Assembly (NCBI GenBank): GCA_000231825.2
Contig: JH720390.1
Coordinates: 1 to 64,000 of the forward strand
Reading direction: 5' to 3'
Source of the DNA: Tetrahymena elliotti 4EA
Lineage: Eukaryota > Ciliophora > Oligohymenophorea > Hymenostomatida > Tetrahymenidae
Length of the DNA stretch: 64,000 nt
In this document: positions 10,923 through 22,325 of the stretch, one piece after another
How the letters are laid out: each line of letters opens with the position of its first letter
Position numbering within the stretch: the first letter of the stretch is position 1
Translations under genes and position numbers: made by a program
Notes under the pieces: generated by a model
What the model was told of the DNA's origin: nothing
The model's input: only the letters and a program-made list of their open reading frames with translations
Database searches by the model: none

Positions 10923-13900
10923 ATGATCAATAGCTTAGAGGAGGCTACTTAGAGCCAAAAAAATTAATATAAATATAGAAAAAATAGTACATTATATTGC
11001 AAATCAAAGTTTAAATCACCACCTCTAGGTCTATTTGATTAGATTTCTCCCTCTTATGGTTTAGGAGTAGGCATTTATTTTGATCTGATTTAGCAGCTTT
11101 TTGCAATTTTCTTGGTTATTTTTATAATCTCTATAGGCTGCTTGTATTTAAATATCAATGCAAATGGAATTTATGGAGAATTTAAATTAGAATTAGATGT
11201 TCTTACTTTAGCTAATATGCCAATAATAGTTACAACTACTCCAGATAATAAATCTGATACTTAGATGAGGATGAATATATATTATATTGTTGATTGCGCT
11301 TACACTTTAATATTCTTTATTTATCTAATTTATGCAAGAGTAAGCACCTATAAAAAGATCTATAAAATTAAAGAAGTTTCTGATTCAATAAAATATTTTA
11401 CTGTCTAAGTAAATTCATTCAATTTTTTATTTTCTTTACAATGATGATTTCGGAATTTACATAAATTACTCTTTTGAGTATTTAGAGTAGAGTTTTGAAA
11501 CTTTTAAAAACTGATAGAAATTATTTCTTTCAAAACCAATAAAAGGTAACAGGTTTCCCAGACAGTATAATTAATGCATATGAGATTAAGAGTCACTTTG
11601 AGAAATTAACTGATCATAAGTTTAATGTAGTAGAATGCATTCTTTAAAGAAATTATTAAGATACCCTAAAGTATTAGAGGTAAAAGTTAGATTTACAACA
11701 ACTATTAGAAATTGAATTAAATAGAAGTGATTTGCTGTAAGAAAAGACTGCTGAAGAAGTATAAATAAGAGATGAAAAACTTGAATAATTAAAGCTACAA
11801 ATTTAGGAGATAGATGAAAAAATAAAAAAATATATTAACACTAATTTATCAAATGAAGAATTATCTTCTGTAAAAGCTTTTGTTACTTTTTCTAACAGAA
11901 GATAAAGATAATATGCTCTTACTTTGTATGAAAACTGGGGTGGAGTTTAAGATCCTAGTTTAAAATATAAAAGTATGTATAATCTTACTGTTTATAAAGC
12001 TGAAGATCCATCTTGCATTATTGTAAATTCAAATAAACCCTTGATACAAATATTTAGTTTATTATTTTAAAAAATAAGTGGGAAAATTAGGATGCTACTC
12101 TACCAGATGTTTATGGATATAAGTGCCTTTCTTTAATTGTTGGAATTATAATGACTATTTTGGTTCTTATTACTTTTTGTATATTTTGTGACTATTATAA
12201 GGATACTTGGAGAGTAGACAGATATACCTGTATTTCTAATCCAACAATCGATAAATCTGATCCTAGGTACGAGCAGTGTGTATGCATGTCTAACTCTACT
12301 TTTAAATCAGATACTTCTATCAATTGCTTATCTTCCTATTCAGTTTCTGTACCAAATACAATCTTTGGTCTTATTATGTCAATTTTACTATTTTTTATCA
12401 GGATTTTCATGGAAATTTGCATAATAAGTAAATATTTTTTAGCAAAATTACTATTTAAATAATACCTTATTTGTTTTATTTATTAAAGAGGAGAAACATT
12501 AGTCTATCATTTCAAGAGAAAAGAGCATCTTTTAAAGTTTATTTTTTTGGACAAGTCTCAATTCTATTTTGTTTATATTTTTTTTCCATTTTACTTTTGG
12601 TTCAGAGCCAGTAAGTTTGCTAAAGTATTTTTCATATATCATCCCTCCTTTCAAGAGCTCTTAGGATGTAATGAAGATACTGTTCCCATAAGATATTGAT
12701 AGAAATTGGATAATTAATGTTGGTTATAAAATAACTCTGATTAGTTTATTTAATTCTCTCTTTCCACAAATTGTAACACTAGCTATTAATTTATCTGTGG
12801 AATGGTTTAAAGAACAGAAATAAGAGAAGAAAAGAATAGACTTTATTATTGATAGAAATCCAAATTTAAATCTTAGAAAAGACCACCCTGAACTCAATAA
12901 AAACACCTAGTTCTCACTTGCAGACAAGTATTCATAGCTTGCCTTTACTTGTTATTTAGGATTTATTTTTTCTGGGCCAATTCCAATACTCCTCTTAGTT
13001 GCTTCTTTATCTTTGTCCTTTTAAATATTTTTTGACAGGTAAAATATAAAATATAATATAGATAATTAAAAACTAATTTGTTTTTTGTTAGGTATATGCT
13101 TATTAGATACAATAGTTTTGATGCAATTAAGTTTTAGAGACTAGAAGTAGAATACTCTAAGTTAGCAATACATTTTCTTAAATGGATGCCCTGGTGTGTT
13201 GTGCTCCATTTATTATTTTCAACTTACTGCTTTGCTTCACCTTCAATTTTCCCAGATATCTAAGCGCTAAATATTATTGTAACAGACTCTTAAATATCAA
13301 ACAAATTTGTATAAAGATTAGCTAAATCTATAATATTATCTGGTTTATTTGGTCTAATATTAATAATCCTCCTATTTACTGATATATTTTAATTAAATGG
13401 ATGCCTTAAAAAGAAGAAAAAATAAGATACTTAAATATAAGATGAAGAAAAAGCTACCAATCATGATGTTTATATAAACTGTCTTAAGAAAATATAAGAT
13501 TAGGGTAAACTTATAACATATGATATTTCTGAAAATGAAGATTATGTTGATATAATTGATTTGATAAACTAAGAATTTTAAAAGAATGTACCTTAAAATT
13601 AATCAGAAATCAATAAAGAACAAATTGAAATGTATGTCAATTAAATGACAGAAAATCTTAATTAATAAAGTATAGATTAAAATGCAAAAGTACCAGAATA
13701 AAGAAGTAACATTTTCCAGAAAAAAGGAAGAAGAAATCTCAACGAATCTCAAGAATAACAATTGCATAATAACAATTCTTAATTGCATGAGTCAAATATT
13801 AAACTTGAATAGCCAGCTCTTGATAACTCTATTGTTAATCCTAACAATTTAAGTTAAATGTAAAATAATGAATATGATCCTATAATTAATAAAAGAAATA

Positions 13901-14133
13901 ATCAAAGCATTGATTTAGGAAAATCAAATGAGGAATATAATAAATATGAAAGCCAAAAAAATACATCACAAAATCAATAAGAATAGAGTCAAATTCAAAA
14001 TTCTAATGTAAAAACTGTCAGAGAAAGCTTAAATAATTCTTAACAAAAAAAAGATAAAAAAGACAGAAAAAAGAAGAAGAAACTAAAATTGGCTGATAAT
14101 GAAATCTAAAATCTTATTAAGGATTACTAGTGA
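10923..14133 (+). CDS. OSCA/TMEM63 (CSC1) family channel-like protein
   Basis: Five exons: 10923-11408, 11546-12022, 12079-12427, 12489-13038, 13092-14133; phases agree, 967 residues. Exon 1 has two membrane helices (about residues 50-75 and 120-140) and ends in KYFTVQ. Splicing joins this directly to VTGFP, which opens the cytosolic RRM-like PHM7_cyt domain (residues ~161-320, with a coiled-coil insert rich in Glu/Lys). The domain ends in KAFVTFSN and then IIWEN, the equivalent of the conserved W-x-N that precedes the channel region. The rest has about eight helices, including the KEKHQSIISRE linker and FGSEP. The family forms mechanically or osmotically gated cation channels. A Cys-rich loop lies between the first two helices of the pore region. 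The last ~220 residues are a polar Asn/Gln/Lys-rich cytosolic tail, much longer than in plant OSCAs. Confidence 0.85.
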
Positions 14134-14924
14134 GCAATAAAAATTGTTTGTTTGTTTGTTTGTTTATTTAAATTTTATTTTCTAATTTTTAAAAGAATTT
14201 GTAAGAGAATATTTATTTGTTTTAAATATCATTAAAATTAATTCATAAATAATAAATAAAATCTTTAAAAAAAATTTCAAAATTCTGACTAAAATCTATT
14301 TTGATCATATTAATCAAAATTTATTTTTTAACAGAAAAGAAATTTGATTAAATGATAATAAAACTAATAAAATTTTGAATTTTTATTGAAATAATTTGTT
14401 TGCTTCTCATTATTAGTTGTAAAGATATTGTTAATTAGCATAAAATTAAAAATTGTTTTTGCTAAAATTTTATTGTGAGAAAAATATATTTTTTCCTTTT
14501 CTAAAGTTTCAAAAAAACTTAATGTTGAAAATTGAAAAACATTTATTCTTTTTTTCTTTCTACAATCTCCCAAAATATTTAATTAAAAAATTTAAAAGAA
14601 AATTATCTTCTAATGAGTACAAATAATATGCAAAAATTAATACAATTTTAGATGGATTTCAAATAACTGTAATTTCTTAATTTTGACATTTTTTATCAAC
14701 CTTAACTTTATTTTTTATTAACTCCAAATTAAGAAATTAAAAACTCTACTTTAAATATAATCGTATGAGAGAAACAGCATAAAAATTTTTTCTACTTTTC
14801 AAGCTGATCCGATTTTAATAAATATATATAACGTATAAAATATAAAAACATAAAATTTAGATCTTTTATTTCTAAAATCACATAAAATTTAAAAAGTAAT
14901 TTAGAATTAAGTGAACTTCAAAAA
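14134..14924. other. Intergenic
   Basis: AT-rich spacer. It starts with a short TTTG tandem run (about 14146-14164). No gene recognised; short opposite-strand open stretches have no coding-like composition. Confidence 0.55.
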
Positions 14925-16148
14925 ATGCTATCTTAATAGTACCACAATTAATAAATTTATGAGTCTATTACTGACTAAAAAAATGCTCAATTGAATGTCA
15001 GAAATAATTAAATGTCAAGTTATTGGAATGAATATATTCCAGTTAAATATAATTTTTTAGAACATCAAGATGATCCAAAATACATACCTGGATTTGATTG
15101 CAAATTTAAGTAAACTATACCATATTACAGGTAGGAGTTAGCATATATGCCTGTACCAAGAAGTTAAGAGAGTGAAATGCATAGAACATAAATGGTAGAA
15201 AATTAGGTTAAGCATGATTATCAATCAAAGAGATTTGATATTTAGATTCCAAAAGATTATAATGAATCCTTATTTGGTAAAAAAATAGAATATAATAAAT
15301 AAGTAGACTAGTTAAGATAACAAACACTATAAAATGAAGTTCAAAAAGTTTGCAATATTTAAAATTAATAGTACAATTAATAAGTACAAGAGGTCTTAGC
15401 TAGTTAACCTAAAACTAAGAAGTTTAAGCTTTCATCTTAACAACATAGAGAATGTTAGGAATACTGTAATGGCTCATCAAAAGAATTATAAATTAAAAAA
15501 TAAAGTTATTAATAAAATACACAGAATTAATTTGTTCCAAATATTTAATAATAAAGGTAGTAGTAGTAGTTTTAAGTAAGATAATAAGATAACTAATTAT
15601 AATATGATAATTAATAACATTAATTTATTGATTAATCTTTAATTCATCATTAAGATCCACATTTCAGGAATGAAGCTTTTATAGCTAAATAATAACCTTA
15701 AGGATTTGTATTAAACCCAAGAAACTTTTAATAAAAATTAGAATTACAACATAGCTAATAAATTCCCTAAATTACAGAAGGAGTAAATTTTAACCCTCTG
15801 AACAATTAAGAAAGAATGTCACAAACACTTAAATCTTAAAATGAATCTGCTTTTACATTTAATATGCATCCTTAAGAAATCAAAAAAACATAAAAGCATC
15901 ACCAAACTGGCCATAGATTTTTCCCTCAAGAGAGCTACTTTGATTAATATTTATATGAAAGTGATCTAGCTAAGAGGAGAATTCATGATACAAGGATGCT
16001 AAATAGAGCTATATCAGAAGAGCATCTCTTTTTTACTTCATAAAACCCAAGATTTAGAGCTCCTTTTCATGAGGCTTAAGGATTAGAATCTAATAGTTTT
16101 TATGCTAAGCCTAATCTATATAAATATTCTACTCCAATATTATATTGA
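14925..16148 (+). CDS. Gln/Asn-rich protein of unknown function
   Basis: Single uninterrupted exon of 407 codons (TGA 16146-16148). A second in-frame Met lies at 15012; I chose 14925 because the frame between them is fully open, but the shorter start is possible. Gln is extremely common, almost all encoded by TAA/TAG, so under the standard code the gene would look like dense stops. There is no signal peptide, membrane segment or fold I recognise. Pro/Arg/His-containing segments near residues 40-90 and in the last 100 residues are less repetitive and more likely to be conserved. Low-complexity Gln stretches are common in ciliate proteins and may be disordered. Function unknown. Confidence 0.7.
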
Positions 16149-16776
16149 AATAATAGGAGAAATAAATACATAATGTGAATATTTTAGATGTTAATATTAT
16201 ATATATTTATTATTCAAAACACTTTATTTTAATTCATCAAAATTATTTTTTGAAAATTGAATTAAAAATAATTAATATTAATATAAATTTTATATGAAAA
16301 TGTTTTATTATATAAATCTTATTTAGTTTTAAAATATCTTTTTCATTTTAATACAAATAATTTTGTATAAAAAATGAGAAATTTGAAATGAACAATTTAA
16401 TAAATTGTAGATGTTTAAGAAAAATGAATCAATGAACTATCAAAAGATACAAAGATTTTATTAAGAAATAAAATAAACTTAAAATCTAATAGTGACTTAG
16501 TCTTTATGAATGAATGAAGAAAGGAGTACATTATCATTAGGAATGTATTTTTTCCATGGTTTGAAAAATAAATTTGCATTGATTGTTGCATGCATAGATG
16601 CAAGTACATACATAGATCATGCTGATTGATTAACAAAAGAAAAAATAAAAAGGGAAAATTAAAACAAAAAACAAGAAAAAAGATTAAAAAGCAATCAATT
16701 TAACAAGAAAAAATTATTTAGTGTATTGAAAAGAATTAAAATCACAAAATATAATTAAAAAAGCAATTTAGAAGGA
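16149..16776. other. Intergenic
   Basis: AT-rich spacer upstream of the many-exon gene at 16777; no gene or RNA seen. Confidence 0.55.
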
Positions 16777-18534
16777 ATGTCTCTTTCTCTTTTTGGTGTT
16801 AAGAATAACTGGCATAAGAACGGTAATGAATGACTTGCTTATTTTAATAGCTAACTTAAAAAATATTTATAATATGAAGCAATGCTATGAGCAAATGCTT
16901 ACTAGCAATATAGAATAGATTTAGCATTATTTACAGATTTACTTTGATAGAAATATAAACATTTCTTTCGTCTTAAATAGGTATTTGGTGGTTTACCAAA
17001 ATTTTAAATAAAACTGTCGGAGAAGAAAGATACGATGCTCTCAGAATCTAAAGAAGAATCTGGGGTATGAGATTTTACTATGTAAGAACATTAGCTTTTA
17101 CTTGAAATATTTAGATTCTAAATAAACATTCATTAATTATTTGAATTTAACATTTAGGCCAGACAATAATGCTTATATGAACTTTTCGTTGATCACCCCG
17201 ATCTTGCATAATGGGTAAGCTTTTTATTGACTTAAAAAAAGAATAGAAATCGCATCTATTTGTATTAAAAGACATCATCTAAATCATTTTTTCTTAAAAT
17301 AAAAAATAGACTGGTAAATATTATTAGGAAGATATTCATTTGTGTTTTCGAATTTAGCATTTTTAGTAAGATTTGTTTATCTGTAGAATATCTACGGATA
17401 CAAGCAACATAACTTGCATAAAACAAAGAAACAAAGCAAGCAAATAAGCAGCAATATTTGGGATTTTAAAATAATATAAATTGATATTTCAACAAATGAA
17501 TTGCTTTTTCAAAAAACAATGAAATATTATCTTTATTAACTTGCATGCTTATAAATTATTTAGGTACTTATCCCAAGGTTGACTCATCTCACGGTTTCCC
17601 CTTCTACAGTAATTTATTGATATTTTGTTTGATTTTTTTAGTTGCTTAGATCTAAATTATAGCTTTAACAGAAGCATATAAAATTTCTTTTAATTTCAAA
17701 TAGGCTCTTATGAAATGTACAGAGATTTCTAAGAAAACACATTGAACTCTGATGTAATTAACATTTTATTTTAATTTAAATAAAGCTGATTGTTAATTGT
17801 AATTTTTTATTAAATTAATATAGGGTTCTTTCGCATAATGGATTACCCTCGTTTGCGGTATCTACGTCAGTAAGATCAAGATTTACTAGTTTTTCAATTA
17901 TAAATCTAATAAAGAAAAAAAGAAAATTCTTTTTTATTGTTAAATGAACAAATTATAATATCTTATTTAAATAATAATAAAGTTCACGTTATCTACAACT
18001 ATATGATTCCTTACTACTGGTACTTTTTTATTAATCTCTTTCTCTATTTTTAACCAATTAACACCAAATATTTGAATACTTAACAGGGTCAGCACTCCTT
18101 TAAAGAATAGTGAATTCACAAGACTCAGAATGAAGGATTATATTGGTAAATAAATAAATAGATATAAATGAATATCTAAAACAAAATATTTTAAAAATAG
18201 CTTCTACCGTCTTGGAAGAAATTTATGGTATTTCATATGCCGAATGGGGGTAATCAGTTTTAATTTTTAATTTTTAAAATGTAAAATTTCTTTTTTTACT
18301 CAATAGTTGGTTACCTCACGATTTTGCCTACAACAGAATGAGAGGTCTTGCTGGTTACATGCACCCTGATGATCCCAGAGCTATGTGCACATCCACATTC
18401 CACAGTATTTATCTTTAAATTTTCTGTGATAACTCTTATATTAACGGTTTATTTGTAAAAAAGGAAAACACAAATACATTGAACACGAAATTGAAAAGGT
18501 TGGTGACTACCACCACATGACCTATCCTAAATGA
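16777..18534 (+). CDS. Small many-exon protein, unknown, highly biased codons
   Basis: Exons I can support: 16777-16822, 16981-17081, 17158-17214, 17564-17608, 17704-17753, 17824-17869, 17983-18019, 18087-18145, 18201-18249, 18307-18404, 18464-18534. All phases agree except across 17215-17563, where one nucleotide modulo three is missing, so a micro-exon or extra exon must lie there (see findings). The product is ~220-230 residues, with one likely membrane helix spanning exons 6-7 (ITLVCGIYV...) and conserved-looking aromatic/His-rich ends (GLAGYMHPDDPRAM, VGDYHHMTYP). Exons use C-ending codons typical of highly expressed ciliate genes. I do not recognise a family. Size, one helix and strong expression would suit a lineage-specific subunit of a mitochondrial respiratory complex, but that is only inference. 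Confidence 0.7.
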
Positions 18535-19039
18535 TTAAGCTAGGATATATCATTATCAACAAAAATAGATTTTAATAATATTAATTATTTTATTGTTACT
18601 TATGTAATTAATACATAAAATAATAATTTGTATTGTTAGGCATTCAATAACAATTTTCAAAAGCAAAAAAAAATTTTATATATTCTTACTATAAATTTAT
18701 TTTAATGTTTGTATTAATCAATTTAATAATTTAATGGTAGTTGTTAATAATAAAAATTTTAATATAAATGAATTGACAACAATAAAATGAGATTAAGTAA
18801 TGATATTTTTCATTTAATCTAAGCTTTATTTATTGTTAAGCAAGCTAATTAATATTCGCCTGATGAAATAATTATTTGTAGATAATCTAAGTAAATTAGA
18901 TATCCATTAAAAATTAATTTTTAGAATTGATTAAGATTGTCAAAAGTTAAATTAAGCATCAAAAATTAAATAAAGCTGAATTATTTACATCTTTTCACTA
19001 TTTTATCAGTAAAAAAGTAAACATTTTTAGTTAACAGAG
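18535..19039. other. Intergenic
   Basis: AT-rich spacer upstream of VAC14; nothing recognised. Confidence 0.55.
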
Positions 19040-21830
19040 ATGAATAATGAAATAGAAATTCCAAATTCCATTATGGACAACCTGATGTCTAAGTAAATTA
19101 AATTGTGAAAAAAGAATAAATTTTGATAGAAAGCTTATTTAACATAGCTTTTATAGCAAATTAAAAATTAATTTTGGTGCATAATTATAGGAATAATGAG
19201 AAGAGAAATTTAGCAGGAAAGAATATTGAGGATCTGATTCGTTAGATTTTAGAAAAACAGAACCCTCAAGACAGCTAGGTTTATAAAATGATTTAGTATT
19301 TCACTAAAAATTTAGGAAGTACAAACATTAACGATAAAAGGGGATGTATAAAAGCTATAACTTCAATTGGTATTGCATTAAAGGAACATGTAAAAAAAAA
19401 AAAATTTAAGCTTAAAACAGTTTATTTACTAATATTTGTTTGTAATTTAAATAAAGGAAAAATATGCAAGGTAATATGTTAAAATGCTTACAAAACCTCT
19501 TATTGATTAAATGCAGGATAACGATTCTAAAATTAGATTTGCAAGTCTTGAAGGGTTATATCATATAACATTTGCTTTACAAGATATTATCTTACTCAAT
19601 TTTAAAGATATTTTTGAAATACTTGTCACAAAAGTTACTGATATGGATAATTGTAATATTCTTATAATATTGTCATCAAATTAAATTATAAATTATCTTT
19701 TTGTCTGTAGAGGTAAGAAATGCAGCTCAAACTCTTGATAACTAGCTGAAAACTATTGTTTAAGCAGCTGATTTTTAAAAGTAAATTTTCATTTCATTTT
19801 TTGAAAAATACCAAAATTTTTCTTTCTCTTATGAAGAGGAGATTTAAAAATTGAAGAATTGATGGAATTAATTAATAAAAAAATTGCTGCTTAAAATCCT
19901 ACCATCAGATCGATGCTTTTGAGTTGGATAAAAACATTAGATTCAATTCCTGGTATAAATATGCTAAGATATCTTCCTAAATTCTTGGAATAGTTATTTT
20001 TAAATATGTCAGATACTAATAGGTAAAAAATATGAAAACAAACAAACAAATTAATTCTAAACTGGTTTATTCAAAATTAATTAGGGAAATTAGATAATCA
20101 GCAGAGTTTTGCTTGAGAGGATTTTTGGAAGAAATTATGTAAAGATCCAACACAATGGATTCATAAAATAATATAAGCTTTACAAATGAGGATGATGAAA
20201 TAGGAAGAGAAACTCATGAACAAATCATTAATGTGCTAATAGACATTATAAAAACTCCAAATCCTGGTGAGAAATCAAAATACAATAATATATCCCAAAT
20301 GAATTGTGTTTGGTGGATACATGAGTATTTATAAATGCTTGAATAACACTCTTAATATATCGTTGAAGAAGAAGAGCATAAATGTGAAAGACAAAACCCA
20401 GCAATTTAAGCTCTTTTAAACAAGATTCCAGTTATCATATAATAAACCCTTTACTTACTTTCAAATGAGCAAGTAATATTTTCAAATTATTGACTAATTT
20501 AACATTTTTCAAAATATTTTATTGATGATTCTATTTCACTAACATTTTTATGTTAAACAATGCCTAATTTAGGAAGAAATTAGAAGATCAGCAGATAAAA
20601 TTAATTAGTTGATGCTTAGAATTTTAGAAAAATTAAAGGATAAATCTGGTAAATTTAGTGAAGCAATGCCGATGCTGCAGTAAATGCTTGATGAAAAACG
20701 AGAGTCGACGGCGCAGAGCGCTCTGGTGTGGATGAGATAATTAATAAAATACTACAATAAAAATAAATCTGCCCAAATAAATCAAGTTCTTTCTTAGTTG
20801 ATTGCAAAGCTATATGATTCAGATTCTATGGTTGAAAATGTTATGGAAGTTCTAGGTAATATTCTGAAAGATAAGGAGAATTTTGACTTAGTTATTGGAT
20901 AGATATTAAAGGCTTGCTTTTAGAATCAAAAAATTTTGAATAAATCTGATATTATTATTAAATAACTTTGCAATATTCTTAATCCTGAGTTAGTATTTAA
21001 AACAATGGCCTCAGAATTGAGAAAATATGATGATGTTAATTTTGTTTCACCATTTGTAAGATCGCTTGATTTAATCCTTTTAACTGATTCTGTAAATTAA
21101 TTTTAAGAAAAAAATTGTAAAAAAAGATAAAACATTTAAAATTAATTAGGATTTAAAAGAATTGAGAAATTTCTTTAAAAATTTACAATTTCAAAAAAAT
21201 CTTGGCTCAGATAAAATTTAACTATTTGTTGATATATTTAAAGCATGGTAAAAAATAAACCCTCCTTCAATCAACTCTATATTTTATATTTTATTATACA
21301 AAAGGAGTTACAACCCAGTTTCAGCTATAACCTTATGCTTTTTAACTCAGGCTTATGAACTAGCATATAACATTATCATGAGCTTGTAATTTATTTCCAT
21401 TATTATTAATAAATTCATTTTATTAAATATTATAAAGCTGTGAAATTGAACTCAATAAATCTAATTTAACTTAAATATGTGAATTAATCTACCTATTAGA
21501 AAAACCCATTTTTGTCTGTAATAATTATATTAAATATTATATATAGAAGGATATATTTATTATTATCTTTTTTTCATTTTTTCCTTAATAAAAGATTTGA
21601 GATTGCAATTACTGGAGCATCAAAAATACCCATATTTATTGAAATCTTTACATGGCTTGATGATGCTTTTGCCATAAGGAGAAACATATAATTTACTTGC
21701 CTCTAGAATAAAATTAGTAGGTTAAGGAGGCACCGATTAGCAAGCTATGGTATCTTAACCTTGGGACAAATAGTAAAAAATTATAGTGTAAAGCATTATA
21801 TAAATTTAAAAATAATAATATTAGGATTGA
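19040..21830 (+). CDS. VAC14: VAC14, scaffold of the PIKfyve/Fab1 complex
   Basis: Ten exons: 19040-19092, 19191-19389, 19457-19652, 19711-19780, 19837-20022, 20085-20472, 20573-21091, 21150-21385, 21438-21517, 21595-21830; phases agree, 720 residues (human VAC14 has 782). The N-terminal half is HEAT repeats (KRNLAGKNIEDLIR, AAQTLDNQLK, SWIKTLDSIPGINMLRYLP, QSAEFCLRGFLEE). The C-terminal VAC14 domain that binds FIG4 is clear: LDLILLTD, AITLCFLTQAYELAY, LLEKPIFVYLRLQLLE, KYPYLLKSLHGLMMLLPQ, ASRIKLV. VAC14 oligomerises and holds the PtdIns3P 5-kinase Fab1/PIKfyve and the phosphatase FIG4 on endolysosomal membranes, controlling PtdIns(3,5)P2. Exon 7 contains a GC-rich codon patch (about 20699-20732) unlike the rest of the gene, although the protein there is conserved. 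Confidence 0.95.
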
Positions 21831-22325
21831 AAACAAAATTGATACTTCAAAGATGGTTGAAATATATTTAAAAGTATAAATAGACGCAAGATTATATAAA
21901 GAAAATATTGAGAATATTAACAAATTAAAGAAATCATGAAAATTTAATAAATTTATTTGTAATTTTGTTTTTAAATATATGTCTATTAACAAAATCTTTT
22001 ATAAATTATAACTTAATCACAACCTATCATCTATCTGCTAAATAACTTTTCCAAAAATTTCATGGTAGCTGCTGAAAGCATTCGCTTTATAATAAAGATA
22101 GTTCTCAAACAATTAAAAATCTTTTATACTTTGTATAGACACTATAATTAATTTAATAGACAATTCAAAAATTCTGCTTTGATTGGTTAGGATTTAGAAT
22201 TATGCTGATAAGATTTAATTGCTTAAAATTCTTACTAAAAAATAAAAATTTGCATCAAAATAATTATAATTTATTTTGTAGCTGTTAAATTTATTAAAAT
22301 AAATCAAACTCAGTTAAAAAAAAAT
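21831..22325. other. Intergenic
   Basis: AT-rich spacer between VAC14 and the first alpha-kinase gene; nothing recognised. Confidence 0.55.

Noticed and set aside
12151..12462. Standard-code ORF of 103 codons
   Set aside because: It is a piece of the OSCA/TMEM63 gene bounded by in-frame TAA/TAG, not a separate gene.
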